A stretch of 50,613 nucleotides of DNA from JBFGCA01 sp041567315 (GTDB lineage Bacteria; Acidobacteriota; Thermoanaerobaculia; Multivoradales; JAHEKO01): positions 1 through 50,613 of the forward strand of contig JBFGCA010000020.1 in NCBI GenBank assembly GCA_041567315.1, read 5' to 3'. Within the stretch, counting starts at the first letter, position 1; each line of letters starts with the position of its first letter. Positions 8,710 to 16,087 of this stretch are shown one piece after another. The position numbers and the translations under genes were made by a program. Below the pieces are notes generated by a model, which saw only the letters and a list, made by a program, of their open reading frames with translations, was not told the DNA's origin and searched no databases.

Positions 8710-10524
8710 TCACGGTCGGCGGAAGCTGGCGGCCTGGGCATCGAAGAGCCGGGCGTAGAGCCCGCCGGCGCCGAGCAGCGATCGGTGGTCTCCTTCCTCG
8801 ACGATCCGGCCGCCGTCGAGAACGACGATGCGGTGGGCGAGCCGCACGGTGGACAGGCGGTGGCTGATGAGCAGCGCCGCGCGGCCGTGGACCAGGCGGC
8901 GGAAGTCGGCGATCAGCGCCTCCTCGGCCTCGGCGTCGAGCGAGCCGGTCGGCTCGTCGAGGATGACGAGCTGGGCGTCGCGCAGGAAGGCCCGGGCCAG
9001 GGCGATCTTCTGCCACTGTCCCAGGCTCAGCTCGACGGCGCCTTCGAACCAGGTCCCGAGGACGGTGTCGTAGCCGTCGGGGAGATCGGCGATCGCCGCC
9101 TCGAGGCCGGCGTGGCGGGCCGCGGCGGCGACCTCGGCCTCGGCGGCGGCGGGCTCCAGCGCGCCGAAGCCGATGTTCTCCCGGGCGGTGAGCTGGTAAC
9201 GGGCGAAGTCCTGGAAGACGACGCTGATCTGGCGTCGGAGGTCGGCGCGGCGGAGCTCGCGCAGGTCGACGCCGTCCCAGGCGATCGAACCGGAGGTGGG
9301 GTCGTAGAGGCGGCAGAGCAGCTTGACCAGCGTCGTCTTGCCGGCTCCGTTGCGGCCCACCAGGGCCAGGATCTCGTCGGGGCCGAGGGCCAGGTCGATC
9401 CCCTCGAGAACCGGCCGGCGGCCGGCCGGATAGCGGAAGCCGACTCCGCGCACCTCGATGCCGCGACGCAGCGGCCGGGGCACCGGCCGGGGGGTCTCGG
9501 GATCGTCCACCTCGACCGGGAGGTCTAGGAACTCGTTGAGGTCGTGGAGGAAAAGACCGTCCTCGTAGAGACCGGCGAGACCGTTGAGCAGCTCCCGGAG
9601 GTAGCCCTGACCGCGCTGAAAGGCCTGGTAGTACATGACCAGGTCCCCGAGCGTGATCGCTCCGCGCAGCGCCTGGAGCGAGACGAATCCGAGGGCGGCG
9701 AAGACCGCGGCCGTGGCCAGACCCTGCGCCAGGGCCTCGTGGGCGGTGCGGCGCCTGGTGAGCGCCAGCCGCTCGCCCCGAAGCAGCTTGCGCAGCTTGC
9801 GGAACCGATCGCGCAACAGGTCGCCGAGCCCGAACAGCCGGACCTCCTTGGCGAAGCTGTCCAGGGTGAGGACCCAGTGGTAGTACCAGGCCTCGCGCTG
9901 GAGCGGGGTGCGCCGCCGGGACCACCGGTAGAGGCGGCGGGAGTGGGCCACGCGGAGCGCGACTCCGGGCAGCGTGGAGACGAACAGGAGCAGCGCCAGG
10001 CCCCAGTGGAGGGCGAGCAGCAATCCGGCCATGGCGGCCAGGCCGGTCGCGCTCAGGCCGCTGCGGGAAAGGCCGTCGACGATCCGGCGGGGCCGGTCGG
10101 GGGCCTGTTGCTGGGCGCGGTAGAGGGTGTCGTAGAAGCGCGAGTTCTCGAAAAAGGCCAGATCCACGGCGGCGGACTTCTCGTGCAGCCGGCCGAAGAC
10201 GTGATCGGTGACGCGCAGCGCCTGCGACTCGGTGGCCACCTCCTGGAGCTGACGGAGGAGGTTGCCGAGGAGCGCCACCCCGGCGGCCAGCGAGACCAGG
10301 ACGAGGACCCGCCGCGCCCCGGGTCCCCCGCCGCCGGCCGTCAGACCGGCGGCCACCGCGTCGACCAGCAGCTTGATCAGGTAGAGGGTGACGAGCGGCA
10401 GCAGGCCGCCGAGGAGCTGGAGCAGCAGGTTGGCGACGGTCTCCAGCGGCGCGCAGCTCCACACCAGCCGGATGGCCCGCCCCAGCTGGAGGGCCCGGAG
10501 ACGGGGGATCCGGTCGGCGCTCAT
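8710..10524 (-). CDS. ABC exporter, fused permease and ATPase
   Basis: A 604-aa half-transporter. ATG 10524 is chosen because it overlaps the sulfotransferase stop as ATGA; a longer upstream frame is the sulfotransferase read out of frame. The N-terminal ~330 residues contain six predicted membrane segments of a type I exporter. The ATPase domain has Walker A GRNGAGKTT (~389-397), Q-loop VVFQDF, signature LSLGQ (a variant of LSGGQ, ~496-500), Walker B LVILDEPTGSLD and the H-loop ISHRLS. Exporters with this signature variant are common near peptide and lipid-linked product loci. Cotranscription with the sulfotransferase and HTTM-like genes, divergent from the peptide gene at 12925, makes peptide or glycolipid export plausible. 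Confidence 0.9.
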   Translation of the reverse strand: MSADRIPRLRALQLGRAIRLVWSCAPLETVANLLLQLLGGLLPLVTLYLIKLLVDAVAAGLTAGGGGPGARRVLVLVSLAAGVALLGNLLRQLQEVATESQALRVTDHVFGRLHEKSAAVDLAFFENSRFYDTLYRAQQQAPDRPRRIVDGLSRSGLSATGLAAMAGLLLALHWGLALLLFVSTLPGVALRVAHSRRLYRWSRRRTPLQREAWYYHWVLTLDSFAKEVRLFGLGDLLRDRFRKLRKLLRGERLALTRRRTAHEALAQGLATAAVFAALGFVSLQALRGAITLGDLVMYYQAFQRGQGYLRELLNGLAGLYEDGLFLHDLNEFLDLPVEVDDPETPRPVPRPLRRGIEVRGVGFRYPAGRRPVLEGIDLALGPDEILALVGRNGAGKTTLVKLLCRLYDPTSGSIAWDGVDLRELRRADLRRQISVVFQDFARYQLTARENIGFGALEPAAAEAEVAAAARHAGLEAAIADLPDGYDTVLGTWFEGAVELSLGQWQKIALARAFLRDAQLVILDEPTGSLDAEAEEALIADFRRLVHGRAALLISHRLSTVRLAHRIVVLDGGRIVEEGDHRSLLGAGGLYARLFDAQAASFRRP

Positions 10525-11423
10525 CGCGGGTCGCGCCCGCCGGCCGCGCGCGGTCCCCGACCCAGCCGGCGGAGCGCGCGGTGGGCCAGCGCCCAGCCCG
10601 GGGCCACCGGGTAGGACAGCCGGTCCAGGTTCTCGGCCATCAGCAGGTTGGCGAGGAGCCGGCGGCCGGGCGGAAGGTCGCGGCGCCAGCGACCGATCCG
10701 CGCCGCGCTGAATCCCTGACGGTCCATCTCCCGGGTGTACCAGACGCCGTCGACGGTGAGGCCCGTCCGCCCGGCGTCGAGCCGTTCCGGGGACAGACAG
10801 GCCTCCTCCAGCCCGAGGTCGAGGAAGTCCAGAAGGCGGGTCAGAACCGGGCGCGGCGCCCGGACCAGCTCCTCGTAGCGCAGCGCCCGATAGCGCGGCG
10901 CCAGCTCGGGATCGGCCTCGATCGCGAAGTGCGTACGGGCCGCGTGGTTCCACTCGCCGCAGGCGGCCCGCAGCCGGAAGCTCCGCCGGTTGTAGCCGTC
11001 GATGCCCTGCGCCTGGAGCCGCCCCCGCACGTCCGCCAGCGAGGCGACCACGTCCCGCCCGTCGCGCAGGGCGTGGACGAAGCGGCTGTCGGGGAAGAGG
11101 CGGAGCAAGGTGGCTGCCTCGTAGACGTTGGCCGGGGTCTTCTCGGCGATCAGCGTCGCCTCCGGCTTGCGCTGCCGGACCTCGTCGAAGAAGCCGGCAT
11201 AGAAGCGGCGAAAGGCCGCGGCCAGGCTCGCCGCGTCGTAGAAGCCCTCGATCCGCCGCGCGTAGTGCTCGGCGTAGCGGCCGGCCATCCGCCGGTAGAG
11301 CCCCGCGATCGCCGGGGTGAAGAGGAACTCCGATCCGCCGGCGATCCGGCTGTGGGCGCCGAGCGCCTTCTGCAGCAGGGTCGTGCCCGACCGCCGGCAG
11401 CCGCCCAGGAAGACGAACCGCAT
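10521..11423 (-). CDS. PAPS-dependent sulfotransferase
   Basis: A 300-aa protein of the Sulfotransfer_3 type. The 5'-phosphosulfate loop is at the very N-terminus (GGCRRSGTTLLQKAL, residues 7-21), and the 3'-phosphate-binding strand and helix are in HALRDGRDVVASL. It would move sulfate from PAPS to a hydroxyl of a sugar, lipid or tyrosine. Start ATG 11423 lies 4 bases after the stop of the HTTM-like gene, and its stop overlaps the ABC exporter start. Target unknown: either a glycan, given the polysaccharide genes, or the single tyrosine of the peptide encoded at 12925 is possible. The family is clear, the substrate is not. Confidence 0.85.
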   Translation of the reverse strand: MRFVFLGGCRRSGTTLLQKALGAHSRIAGGSEFLFTPAIAGLYRRMAGRYAEHYARRIEGFYDAASLAAAFRRFYAGFFDEVRQRKPEATLIAEKTPANVYEAATLLRLFPDSRFVHALRDGRDVVASLADVRGRLQAQGIDGYNRRSFRLRAACGEWNHAARTHFAIEADPELAPRYRALRYEELVRAPRPVLTRLLDFLDLGLEEACLSPERLDAGRTGLTVDGVWYTREMDRQGFSAARIGRWRRDLPPGRRLLANLLMAENLDRLSYPVAPGWALAHRALRRLGRGPRAAGGRDPR

Positions 11424-11427
11424 CGGC

Positions 11428-12354
11428 CTACCCGAGGATCCGGCCGGCCACGGCGTTCCAGGGCGCGAGCCACAGGGACAGCGGGATCTGACCGAGGAAC
11501 AACGTGGCCAGGAGCGTCAGCCGCCAGCGGGAGTCGGTGGCCTGGGCGACGCCCATGGCGCACAGCGTCCAGCTGAACGGGGTCACCCGCGCCACCGGGA
11601 AGACGGTGAGCAGAAACAGCGCCAGCAGCGCGTTGCCCCAGCGGGGTGAGCGGCGCCGCGCCGCCAGCGAGGCCAGGAAGGCGACCGCCAGCAGCGCCTC
11701 GAGGATGACGGTCCCGGCGGCGGCGCCGCGCGCCAGGGCCAGGAGCCCGGGTGAGCCCGCCAGCTGGACGGAGGTCGCTTCGCCCAGCGGATGTACGAGC
11801 CGGCCCCACTGCTCGAGGTTGCCGCCCAGCTCGCGGTCGGTCACGAAGAAACGAGACAGCGGCGCGAAGCGCTCATCGAGGAGGAAGAAGAAGTAGTAGG
11901 CGGCGCCGCTGCGGAACTCCGGCGTCCACAGCTTGACCAGCGCGGAGACGCCGAAGGTCACGCCCAGGAGGCTCCGGGCGCTGGTGTCGAGCACCGCGGC
12001 GGGCCGGTGGGCGCCGAGCGCCACCAGCACCGCCAGGCACCACACCGACACGAAGAGGACGTCGTCGCGCAGCAGCCCGCCGTGCCGGACGTTGAAGGCC
12101 ACGAGGACGAGGACCAGCAGCGCCCACAGCGTCCGCCGCCGCAGCAGGGCTGGAGCCAGGAGTCCGGCGACCCCGAGCGGCGCGATCGGCAAGAACCAGT
12201 GGCCGAAGAGACCCCGGTGGAGGAGCAGCGTCGCCAGGGTCAGGCGCGCGGCCAGGGTGAGCCGGGACTGGCGAGCGAGGCGGCCGAAGCCGCGGCGCCA
12301 CGGGTGCCGGTGGCGCTCGGGCGGGGCGAGGGTCGCTGGCGGCGGACTGCTCAC
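11428..12354 (-). CDS. HTTM-like polytopic membrane protein
   Basis: A 308-aa integral membrane protein. I place the start at GTG 12354, which overlaps the preceding gene's stop as GTGA; in-frame sequence further upstream is the preceding gene read in the wrong frame. Seven or so hydrophobic segments follow a basic N-terminus. The stretch SALVKLWTPEFRSGAAYYFF, followed by LLDERF, resembles the HTTM (horizontally transferred transmembrane) domain seen in vitamin-K-dependent carboxylase-like and SdpB-like proteins. It is paired with a small one-TM protein (12351-12839), an arrangement also known for SdpA/SdpB. The biochemical role is unknown. Membrane topology is well supported; the HTTM assignment is moderate. 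Confidence 0.6.
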   Translation of the reverse strand: MSSPPPATLAPPERHRHPWRRGFGRLARQSRLTLAARLTLATLLLHRGLFGHWFLPIAPLGVAGLLAPALLRRRTLWALLVLVLVAFNVRHGGLLRDDVLFVSVWCLAVLVALGAHRPAAVLDTSARSLLGVTFGVSALVKLWTPEFRSGAAYYFFFLLDERFAPLSRFFVTDRELGGNLEQWGRLVHPLGEATSVQLAGSPGLLALARGAAAGTVILEALLAVAFLASLAARRRSPRWGNALLALFLLTVFPVARVTPFSWTLCAMGVAQATDSRWRLTLLATLFLGQIPLSLWLAPWNAVAGRILG

Positions 12355-12839
12355 GGGCGTTCGGCGGTCGCCTCTCGCCACCGGCTGGCCGCCAGGCGAG
12401 CGGTGGCCGGATCGAACTCCAGACGCCACAGCTCGACGCGGGCGGCGCGGACCTGCAACGTCGCCCCCTGGGTCGGTCGGTCGGCCACGGCCGGTCGCGC
12501 TCGCGGTGGCAGGTCCGGGCCGTGGTCCGACCAGCTGGCGCCGGCGACTCGCCTCGCGAGGGTGGTCAGACCCCGAGGATCCGGCAGCACCTCCAGCCGC
12601 TCCTGGAGAGCCCGCAGCTCTCCGGGGACCCGCACGCGGTGCTCGCCGCCGTCGGTGATCAGGTAGCACCGCCAGAAGCGGGTGGCGGCGTAGTCGGGCG
12701 TCGTGAACACCGCCATGCCGCCGCCGCGGCCCGCCGAGAGGCCGTGTCCGCGGGCCAGGACCAGGTGCCGTGCCGCCAGCCCGAGGAGAAGCAGGGCCGG
12801 CAGCCAGGCCACGACTGCCGTGCGGGAGGATCGCGTCAC
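12351..12839 (-). CDS. Small single-TM protein partnered with HTTM-like protein
   Basis: A 162-aa protein, GTG start at 12839. One hydrophobic segment at residues ~8-23 (AVVAWLPALLLLGLAA) is followed by an extracytoplasmic domain containing MAVFTTPDYAATRFWRCYL near residue 42. The MxxFT-x-P element shortly after the single TM helix recalls the WxFFT region of SdpA-type proteins. No clear ribosome binding site precedes the GTG; a start at residue 10 (also GTG) is an alternative. Its stop overlaps the next gene by 4 bases, so the two products are very likely partners. It is the first gene of the minus-strand operon that runs to the ABC exporter. Function unknown. Confidence 0.6.
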   Translation of the reverse strand: MTRSSRTAVVAWLPALLLLGLAARHLVLARGHGLSAGRGGGMAVFTTPDYAATRFWRCYLITDGGEHRVRVPGELRALQERLEVLPDPRGLTTLARRVAGASWSDHGPDLPPRARPAVADRPTQGATLQVRAARVELWRLEFDPATARLAASRWREATAERP

Positions 12840-12866
12840 GGGGGGAACGCCGGGTGGCGGGAGCGC

Positions 12867-12895
12867 TTGATAAAACCCGGCGCAGAAAGTACCAT
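12867..12895 (+). promoter_or_regulatory. Sigma-70-type promoter of the peptide gene
   Basis: TTGATA (12867-12872) and TACCAT (12890-12895) are separated by exactly 17 bases. The -35 matches the consensus at five of six positions and the -10 at four of six. This AT-richer island stands out in GC-rich DNA. Transcription would start near 12902, leaving a ~23-nt leader that contains the GGGAGA ribosome binding site before ATG 12925. Confidence 0.6.
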
Positions 12896-12924
12896 TGAAT
12901 CCCGTACGCTGCCCGGGAGATCAC

Positions 12925-13155
12925 ATGGCTGACGACGCACGCGACAAGACCACCCGTCCCGCGCCGGCCGCGCCAACCGGCGAGAGCCGTGGCGGTGGCG
13001 CCGACCGGCGCCGGTACAGCAAGCCCGAGCCCCGTGAGCGCGGCCAGATCCGCCCGAGCCTGCTGGGGACCCCGCCGCCGCCGGGCCCGGGAGGGCCCAA
13101 CCCGCCGGAGCGGGATCCCGGGATGGAGCAGCCGCCCGGCGGTCCTGGCGGCTGA
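12925..13155 (+). CDS. Candidate RiPP precursor peptide with lasso-type leader motif
   Basis: A 76-aa peptide starting at ATG 12925, behind GGGAGA seven bases upstream and a good promoter. The leader-like part has Tyr31, Pro34 and Gly40 in RRYSKPEPRERGQIRPSLLG. This fits the Y-x-x-P-x5-G pattern by which lasso-peptide leaders bind a PqqD-like recognition element; the Leu at motif position 6 is Pro here, and the usual Thr is Leu46. The tail after residue 48 is almost only Pro, Gly and charged residues and ends in Gly-Gly. It has no Cys and no Asp/Glu at core positions 7-9, so a classical lasso ring is unlikely. TGATG couples it to the peptidase gene. It could instead be a small intrinsically disordered protein. 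Confidence 0.65.
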   Translation: MADDARDKTTRPAPAAPTGESRGGGADRRRYSKPEPRERGQIRPSLLGTPPPPGPGGPNPPERDPGMEQPPGGPGG

Positions 13156-13706
13156 TGGCCGAGCCCTCGACGGTGAGCGCCGGTGCGCTCGCCGGTGACG
13201 CGGCGAGCTCGCCCGGGCTCGAGGAGCGGCTGGTGTCGGCGGCGCTCGAAAGCGGGCGCGGGAAGGTCAGGCTCCGGGTTCGTGGCGGGTGCATGGAGCC
13301 GCTGCTCCGGGACGGAGACTGGGTCGAGGTGGCGCCGGCCGTGGATCTGCGGGCGGGCGCCCTCGTCCTCGCTCCGGACGGGGCCGGTGGCCTGGTCTGC
13401 CACCGGGTCCTGCGCCGGGTGGACGGGCGCTGCTGGCTCGGCGGCGACCGGTCGATGCGGGCCACGCCGGTGCCGGCGGAGCGCGTCCTCGGTCAGGTGC
13501 GGCGCGTCCGGCGCGGCGCCCGCGGGCTGCGCCTCGAGCGACCCTGGCCTCGCCGGCTGGGACGCCTGGTCGCCCGTCTCCACCCGGAGGCCGCCGGGCC
13601 GCCGGGGGCCTGGCTCGGGTCAGCTGCCGGCGCTCTCCGGCGGCGCCTGCTGCCGGCCTTCGGTCTCGCCTGGTGGCTGCGTCGCGCCGGGGCCGAGCTC
13701 CACTAG
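13155..13706 (+). CDS. S24/S26-type peptidase homologue with Cys in the nucleophile position
   Basis: A 183-aa protein whose ATG (13155) shares its A with the TGA stop of the peptide gene, so translation is coupled. It has the signal-peptidase/LexA-like core. VRGGCMEPLLRDGDWVEV aligns with the usual G-x-SM-x-P...GD-x-V motif, but Cys replaces the nucleophilic Ser. GGLVCHRVLRR aligns with the second catalytic box, with His rather than Lys as in SipW/ER-type signal peptidases. No clear membrane anchor precedes the domain. Similar genes occur beside PqqD and HPr-kinase-like genes in RiPP-like loci. It may process the upstream peptide, with a Cys/His pair, or be a non-catalytic binder. Its 3' end overlaps the convergent kinase-like gene by 87 bases. 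Confidence 0.75.
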   Translation: MAEPSTVSAGALAGDAASSPGLEERLVSAALESGRGKVRLRVRGGCMEPLLRDGDWVEVAPAVDLRAGALVLAPDGAGGLVCHRVLRRVDGRCWLGGDRSMRATPVPAERVLGQVRRVRRGARGLRLERPWPRRLGRLVARLHPEAAGPPGAWLGSAAGALRRRLLPAFGLAWWLRRAGAELH

Positions 13707-14570
13707 CTCCGCCAGCAGGGAGGGCACCCGGTCGAAGTCGCGGCCGGCTTCGAGACGGTAGCAGGGTGTCCCGCCGGCGGCCCGGATCAGCCCGCGAAAG
13801 CGCTCGCCGGACGCAGCGCCGGTGGCCAGGAAACCCGCCTGGAGGGTGAGCACCCGCAGGCACTCGGCGAGCGGCATCGGGACCAGCCGGCTCCTGTTGC
13901 GGCCGGTGATCGAGGGGCAGACGATCGCCCGCAGGGGCGCCTCGTCGGCGGTGGGCTCGGGCGCCGACGGCGGGTCGAGGCCGCGGGGGAAGGCATGGAG
14001 CCTGAATCCCGCGGGGCTCTCCCGCAGCCAGACCAGATCGTCCGAGAGGACCGGGAGGCCGCCGGCGTCGGCGTGGCGGACGATCGTCGATTTGCCGCAG
14101 CCGCTGGGTCCCGGCAGCAGCACGCCGCCGCCCGCGGGCGCCACGGCGGCGGCGTGGAGGCCCATCCAGCCGCGGGCGGGGGCCAGCTCGAAGAGCAGCG
14201 CGTCGAACGCCAGGTGCACGAGGCAGTCGAGCGTCCGGTCGGAGGGAGCGTCGAGGGCGAAGCCCGCCGCGCCGCGCGCCGGATCGCACCAGGCGACCGC
14301 CCCGGGCAGCTCGCAGAGCACCAGCGGCCCGACCCGGTAGACCGACAGCGGCGGCTGCGAGACGACCAGCTCCCGCTCGGCTGGCGGCGCGGCCGGCGGC
14401 GGGGCGGCCCTCACCACGAAGGGCGCCGCCCCTCCGCTGCCGGGGCGCGCGCGCAGAAAATGGCGGTAGTAACGGCGGATCCGCGGCTCGAGAGCGGTCG
14501 GCAGGCCCTCGAAGCGGAAGGCCAGCCCGGGCCCGACCTCGAGCCCGACCGCTGCCCGACCTTCGCTCAC
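13620..14570 (-). CDS. HPr kinase-like ATPase (RiPP-associated kinase family)
   Basis: A 316-aa protein starting at GTG 14570, which overlaps the PqqD-like stop as GTGA. The C-terminal half is HprK-like: GLHAAAVAPAGGG leads into the P-loop LPGPSGCGKST (~152-162), and VLSDDLVWLRES corresponds to the conserved Asp-Asp region. It lacks the N-terminal domain of true HPr kinase. Family members in lasso-type loci (paeninodin-type) phosphorylate a serine of the peptide; that activity is the best guess here but untested, as the peptide's only Ser/Thr residues after the leader motif's Gly40 are Ser45 and Thr49. The end of the gene overlaps the convergent peptidase gene by 87 bases, both frames staying open. 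Confidence 0.75.
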   Translation of the reverse strand: MSEGRAAVGLEVGPGLAFRFEGLPTALEPRIRRYYRHFLRARPGSGGAAPFVVRAAPPPAAPPAERELVVSQPPLSVYRVGPLVLCELPGAVAWCDPARGAAGFALDAPSDRTLDCLVHLAFDALLFELAPARGWMGLHAAAVAPAGGGVLLPGPSGCGKSTIVRHADAGGLPVLSDDLVWLRESPAGFRLHAFPRGLDPPSAPEPTADEAPLRAIVCPSITGRNRSRLVPMPLAECLRVLTLQAGFLATGAASGERFRGLIRAAGGTPCYRLEAGRDFDRVPSLLAELVELGPGATQPPGETEGRQQAPPESAGS

Positions 14571-14845
14571 GCCGGATCGCGGTGAGCGAGACCGAGCTCC
14601 GCCAGGCGCTCGACGAACTCCAGCAGATCGGCCGCCGCCCGCTCGGGCTCCACCTCGAACTCGCGGCCGACGGCGGCGGCCACCGAGGCCAGTTCGCGAC
14701 CATCGAGGCGCTCCCAGATGAAGCCGCCGACCTCGCCGACCGACCAGTAGCGGCCGGAGCCGAGGTCGAGGACATAGCAGTCCGCGGGAGCCGCCTCCCA
14801 GGCGCTCTTTTCGCTGCGCACGACCCGATCGCTGAGGCGGAACAC
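14567..14845 (-). CDS. PqqD-family peptide recognition protein (RRE)
   Basis: A 92-aa protein of the size and pattern of stand-alone PqqD/RiPP recognition elements: beta strands CYVLDLGSGRYWSVGEVGGF followed by helices IWERLDGREL and AADLLEFVERLAELGLA. The GTG start at 14845 is supported by GGGGAGG eight bases upstream. Its stop overlaps the kinase-like gene. In lasso and related RiPP pathways this domain binds the leader peptide through the YxxP...G motif, which is present in the divergently encoded 76-aa peptide. It is transcribed away from the nucleotidyltransferase at 14943, with a 97-bp gap between them. Confidence 0.85.
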   Translation of the reverse strand: MFRLSDRVVRSEKSAWEAAPADCYVLDLGSGRYWSVGEVGGFIWERLDGRELASVAAAVGREFEVEPERAAADLLEFVERLAELGLAHRDPA

Positions 14846-14942
14846 CGCGCTGGCCTCCCCGCCGAGAGCCTGCCCGACGGGGCCGGCAGCTTACTAGACC
14901 TCCGCGGCGGGCGATGCCCGGTAGACTCGTTCGAGGCTCGAA

Positions 14943-16040
14943 ATGGCGACGCGGCGGACTCTCCGCGAGCTGGCGGCCCTGGTGGCCTGTTCGCAGACCC
15001 GGGGGGACGGGCCCGCGGCCGCCACTCGAGCGGGGGGCTGGCGGGCGCTCTTCGCGGCCGCCTTCGAGGAGGGGGTGGCCGGCCTGCTGCTCCAGCGCCT
15101 GGAGCGCGCCGGGGCCGAGGTGCCGGCGGCCGTCCGCGAGGAGGCGGCGCGGCGTCTGGCGCTCGACCGGCTGGCGGCGCGGCGTCTGGCCGCCGCCTGC
15201 CGGGAGGTCCTCGGGCGGCTTGGCGAAGCGGGGCTGCGCGCCGTGGTGCTCAAGGGTCCGCCCCTCGAGGAGCGGCTCTACGGCGGGCCGGGCCTGCGGC
15301 CGATGTCGGATGTGGATCTGCTGGTCCGCCCCGACGACCTGACCCGGGCGGGCGAGGTCCTGACGGCCCTCGGCTGCCGCGCGCTGCAGCCGATCGCGGA
15401 CGGAGCCCCGGCCGACGGACACGATCTTGCCTTTGGCCATCCGAACGGAGCGCTGCTCGAGATCCACTACCGCGCCTCCTCGGGTCCCGGGACGGAGATC
15501 CCGGCCGGCGACCTGGTAGGGCGGGCGGTGCGGCAGCGGCTGGCGGGCGGGGGGACCGCCTGGGTCCCGGTACCCGAGGACGAGCTGATCTACCTGGCGG
15601 TGCACGCCGCTCGCCATCGCTTCCGCCGGCTGGGCTGGCTGTGCGACCTCGACCGCCTGCTGGGCGCCGGGATCGGGCTCGACTGGCCGGTGGTCGGCGC
15701 CCGGGCCCGCGGCTGGGGGGTCGACCGCGCCCTGGCCGCGACCTTCGAACTGCTGCGTCGCCGGCTGGGGCGCGAGGTCCCGCAGGCCCGTGGAATCGGC
15801 CTGCCCCGTGATCTGCGACTGCGCGCCGCGGTCGCCCTGACCGCGCCGGCGAGGGACGACCGGAGATACCGCTCCGCGCAGACCTTGCTGGCGGCCAAGA
15901 CCTGGGGCGTCCTCGTCGAGCAGACCTACCTGGCGCTGCTCCCCGGCCGGCCGGTCGAGGGGCTGCGCTACTGGCGCTGGGCCCTACGGCGCTCGGCCCG
16001 CAGCCTGCCCGGCGTCCTCCGGCGGCGCCGGGGGCGCTGA
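14943..16040 (+). CDS. Nucleotidyltransferase family protein (NTP_transf_5 type)
   Basis: A 365-aa protein with the family hallmark: VVLKGPPLEERLYGG near residue 100 and RPMSDVDLLVRP near residue 120, the latter holding the two metal-binding aspartates (DVD). A histidine-rich patch (LAVHAARHRFRRLGWLCDLDRLL) lies in the C-terminal helical half. ATG 14943 is preceded by GAGG. Such proteins recur with PqqD and HPr-kinase-like genes in lasso-type clusters, where a nucleotidyl-transfer or modified-phosphate role is suspected but not generally established. It is divergent from the PqqD-like gene, and its end converges on the lipoprotein gene with a 47-bp gap. Confidence 0.8.
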   Translation: MATRRTLRELAALVACSQTRGDGPAAATRAGGWRALFAAAFEEGVAGLLLQRLERAGAEVPAAVREEAARRLALDRLAARRLAAACREVLGRLGEAGLRAVVLKGPPLEERLYGGPGLRPMSDVDLLVRPDDLTRAGEVLTALGCRALQPIADGAPADGHDLAFGHPNGALLEIHYRASSGPGTEIPAGDLVGRAVRQRLAGGGTAWVPVPEDELIYLAVHAARHRFRRLGWLCDLDRLLGAGIGLDWPVVGARARGWGVDRALAATFELLRRRLGREVPQARGIGLPRDLRLRAAVALTAPARDDRRYRSAQTLLAAKTWGVLVEQTYLALLPGRPVEGLRYWRWALRRSARSLPGVLRRRRGR

Positions 16041-16087
16041 GCGAGCCGGGCGGCCGGATCGCGGCAGCTCGGCGCGGCCGCGGCCAC

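Noticed and set aside
12925..13155. Classical lasso peptide
   Set aside because: No acidic residue at core positions 7-9, Leu instead of the usual penultimate leader Thr, and no B2 protease nearby.
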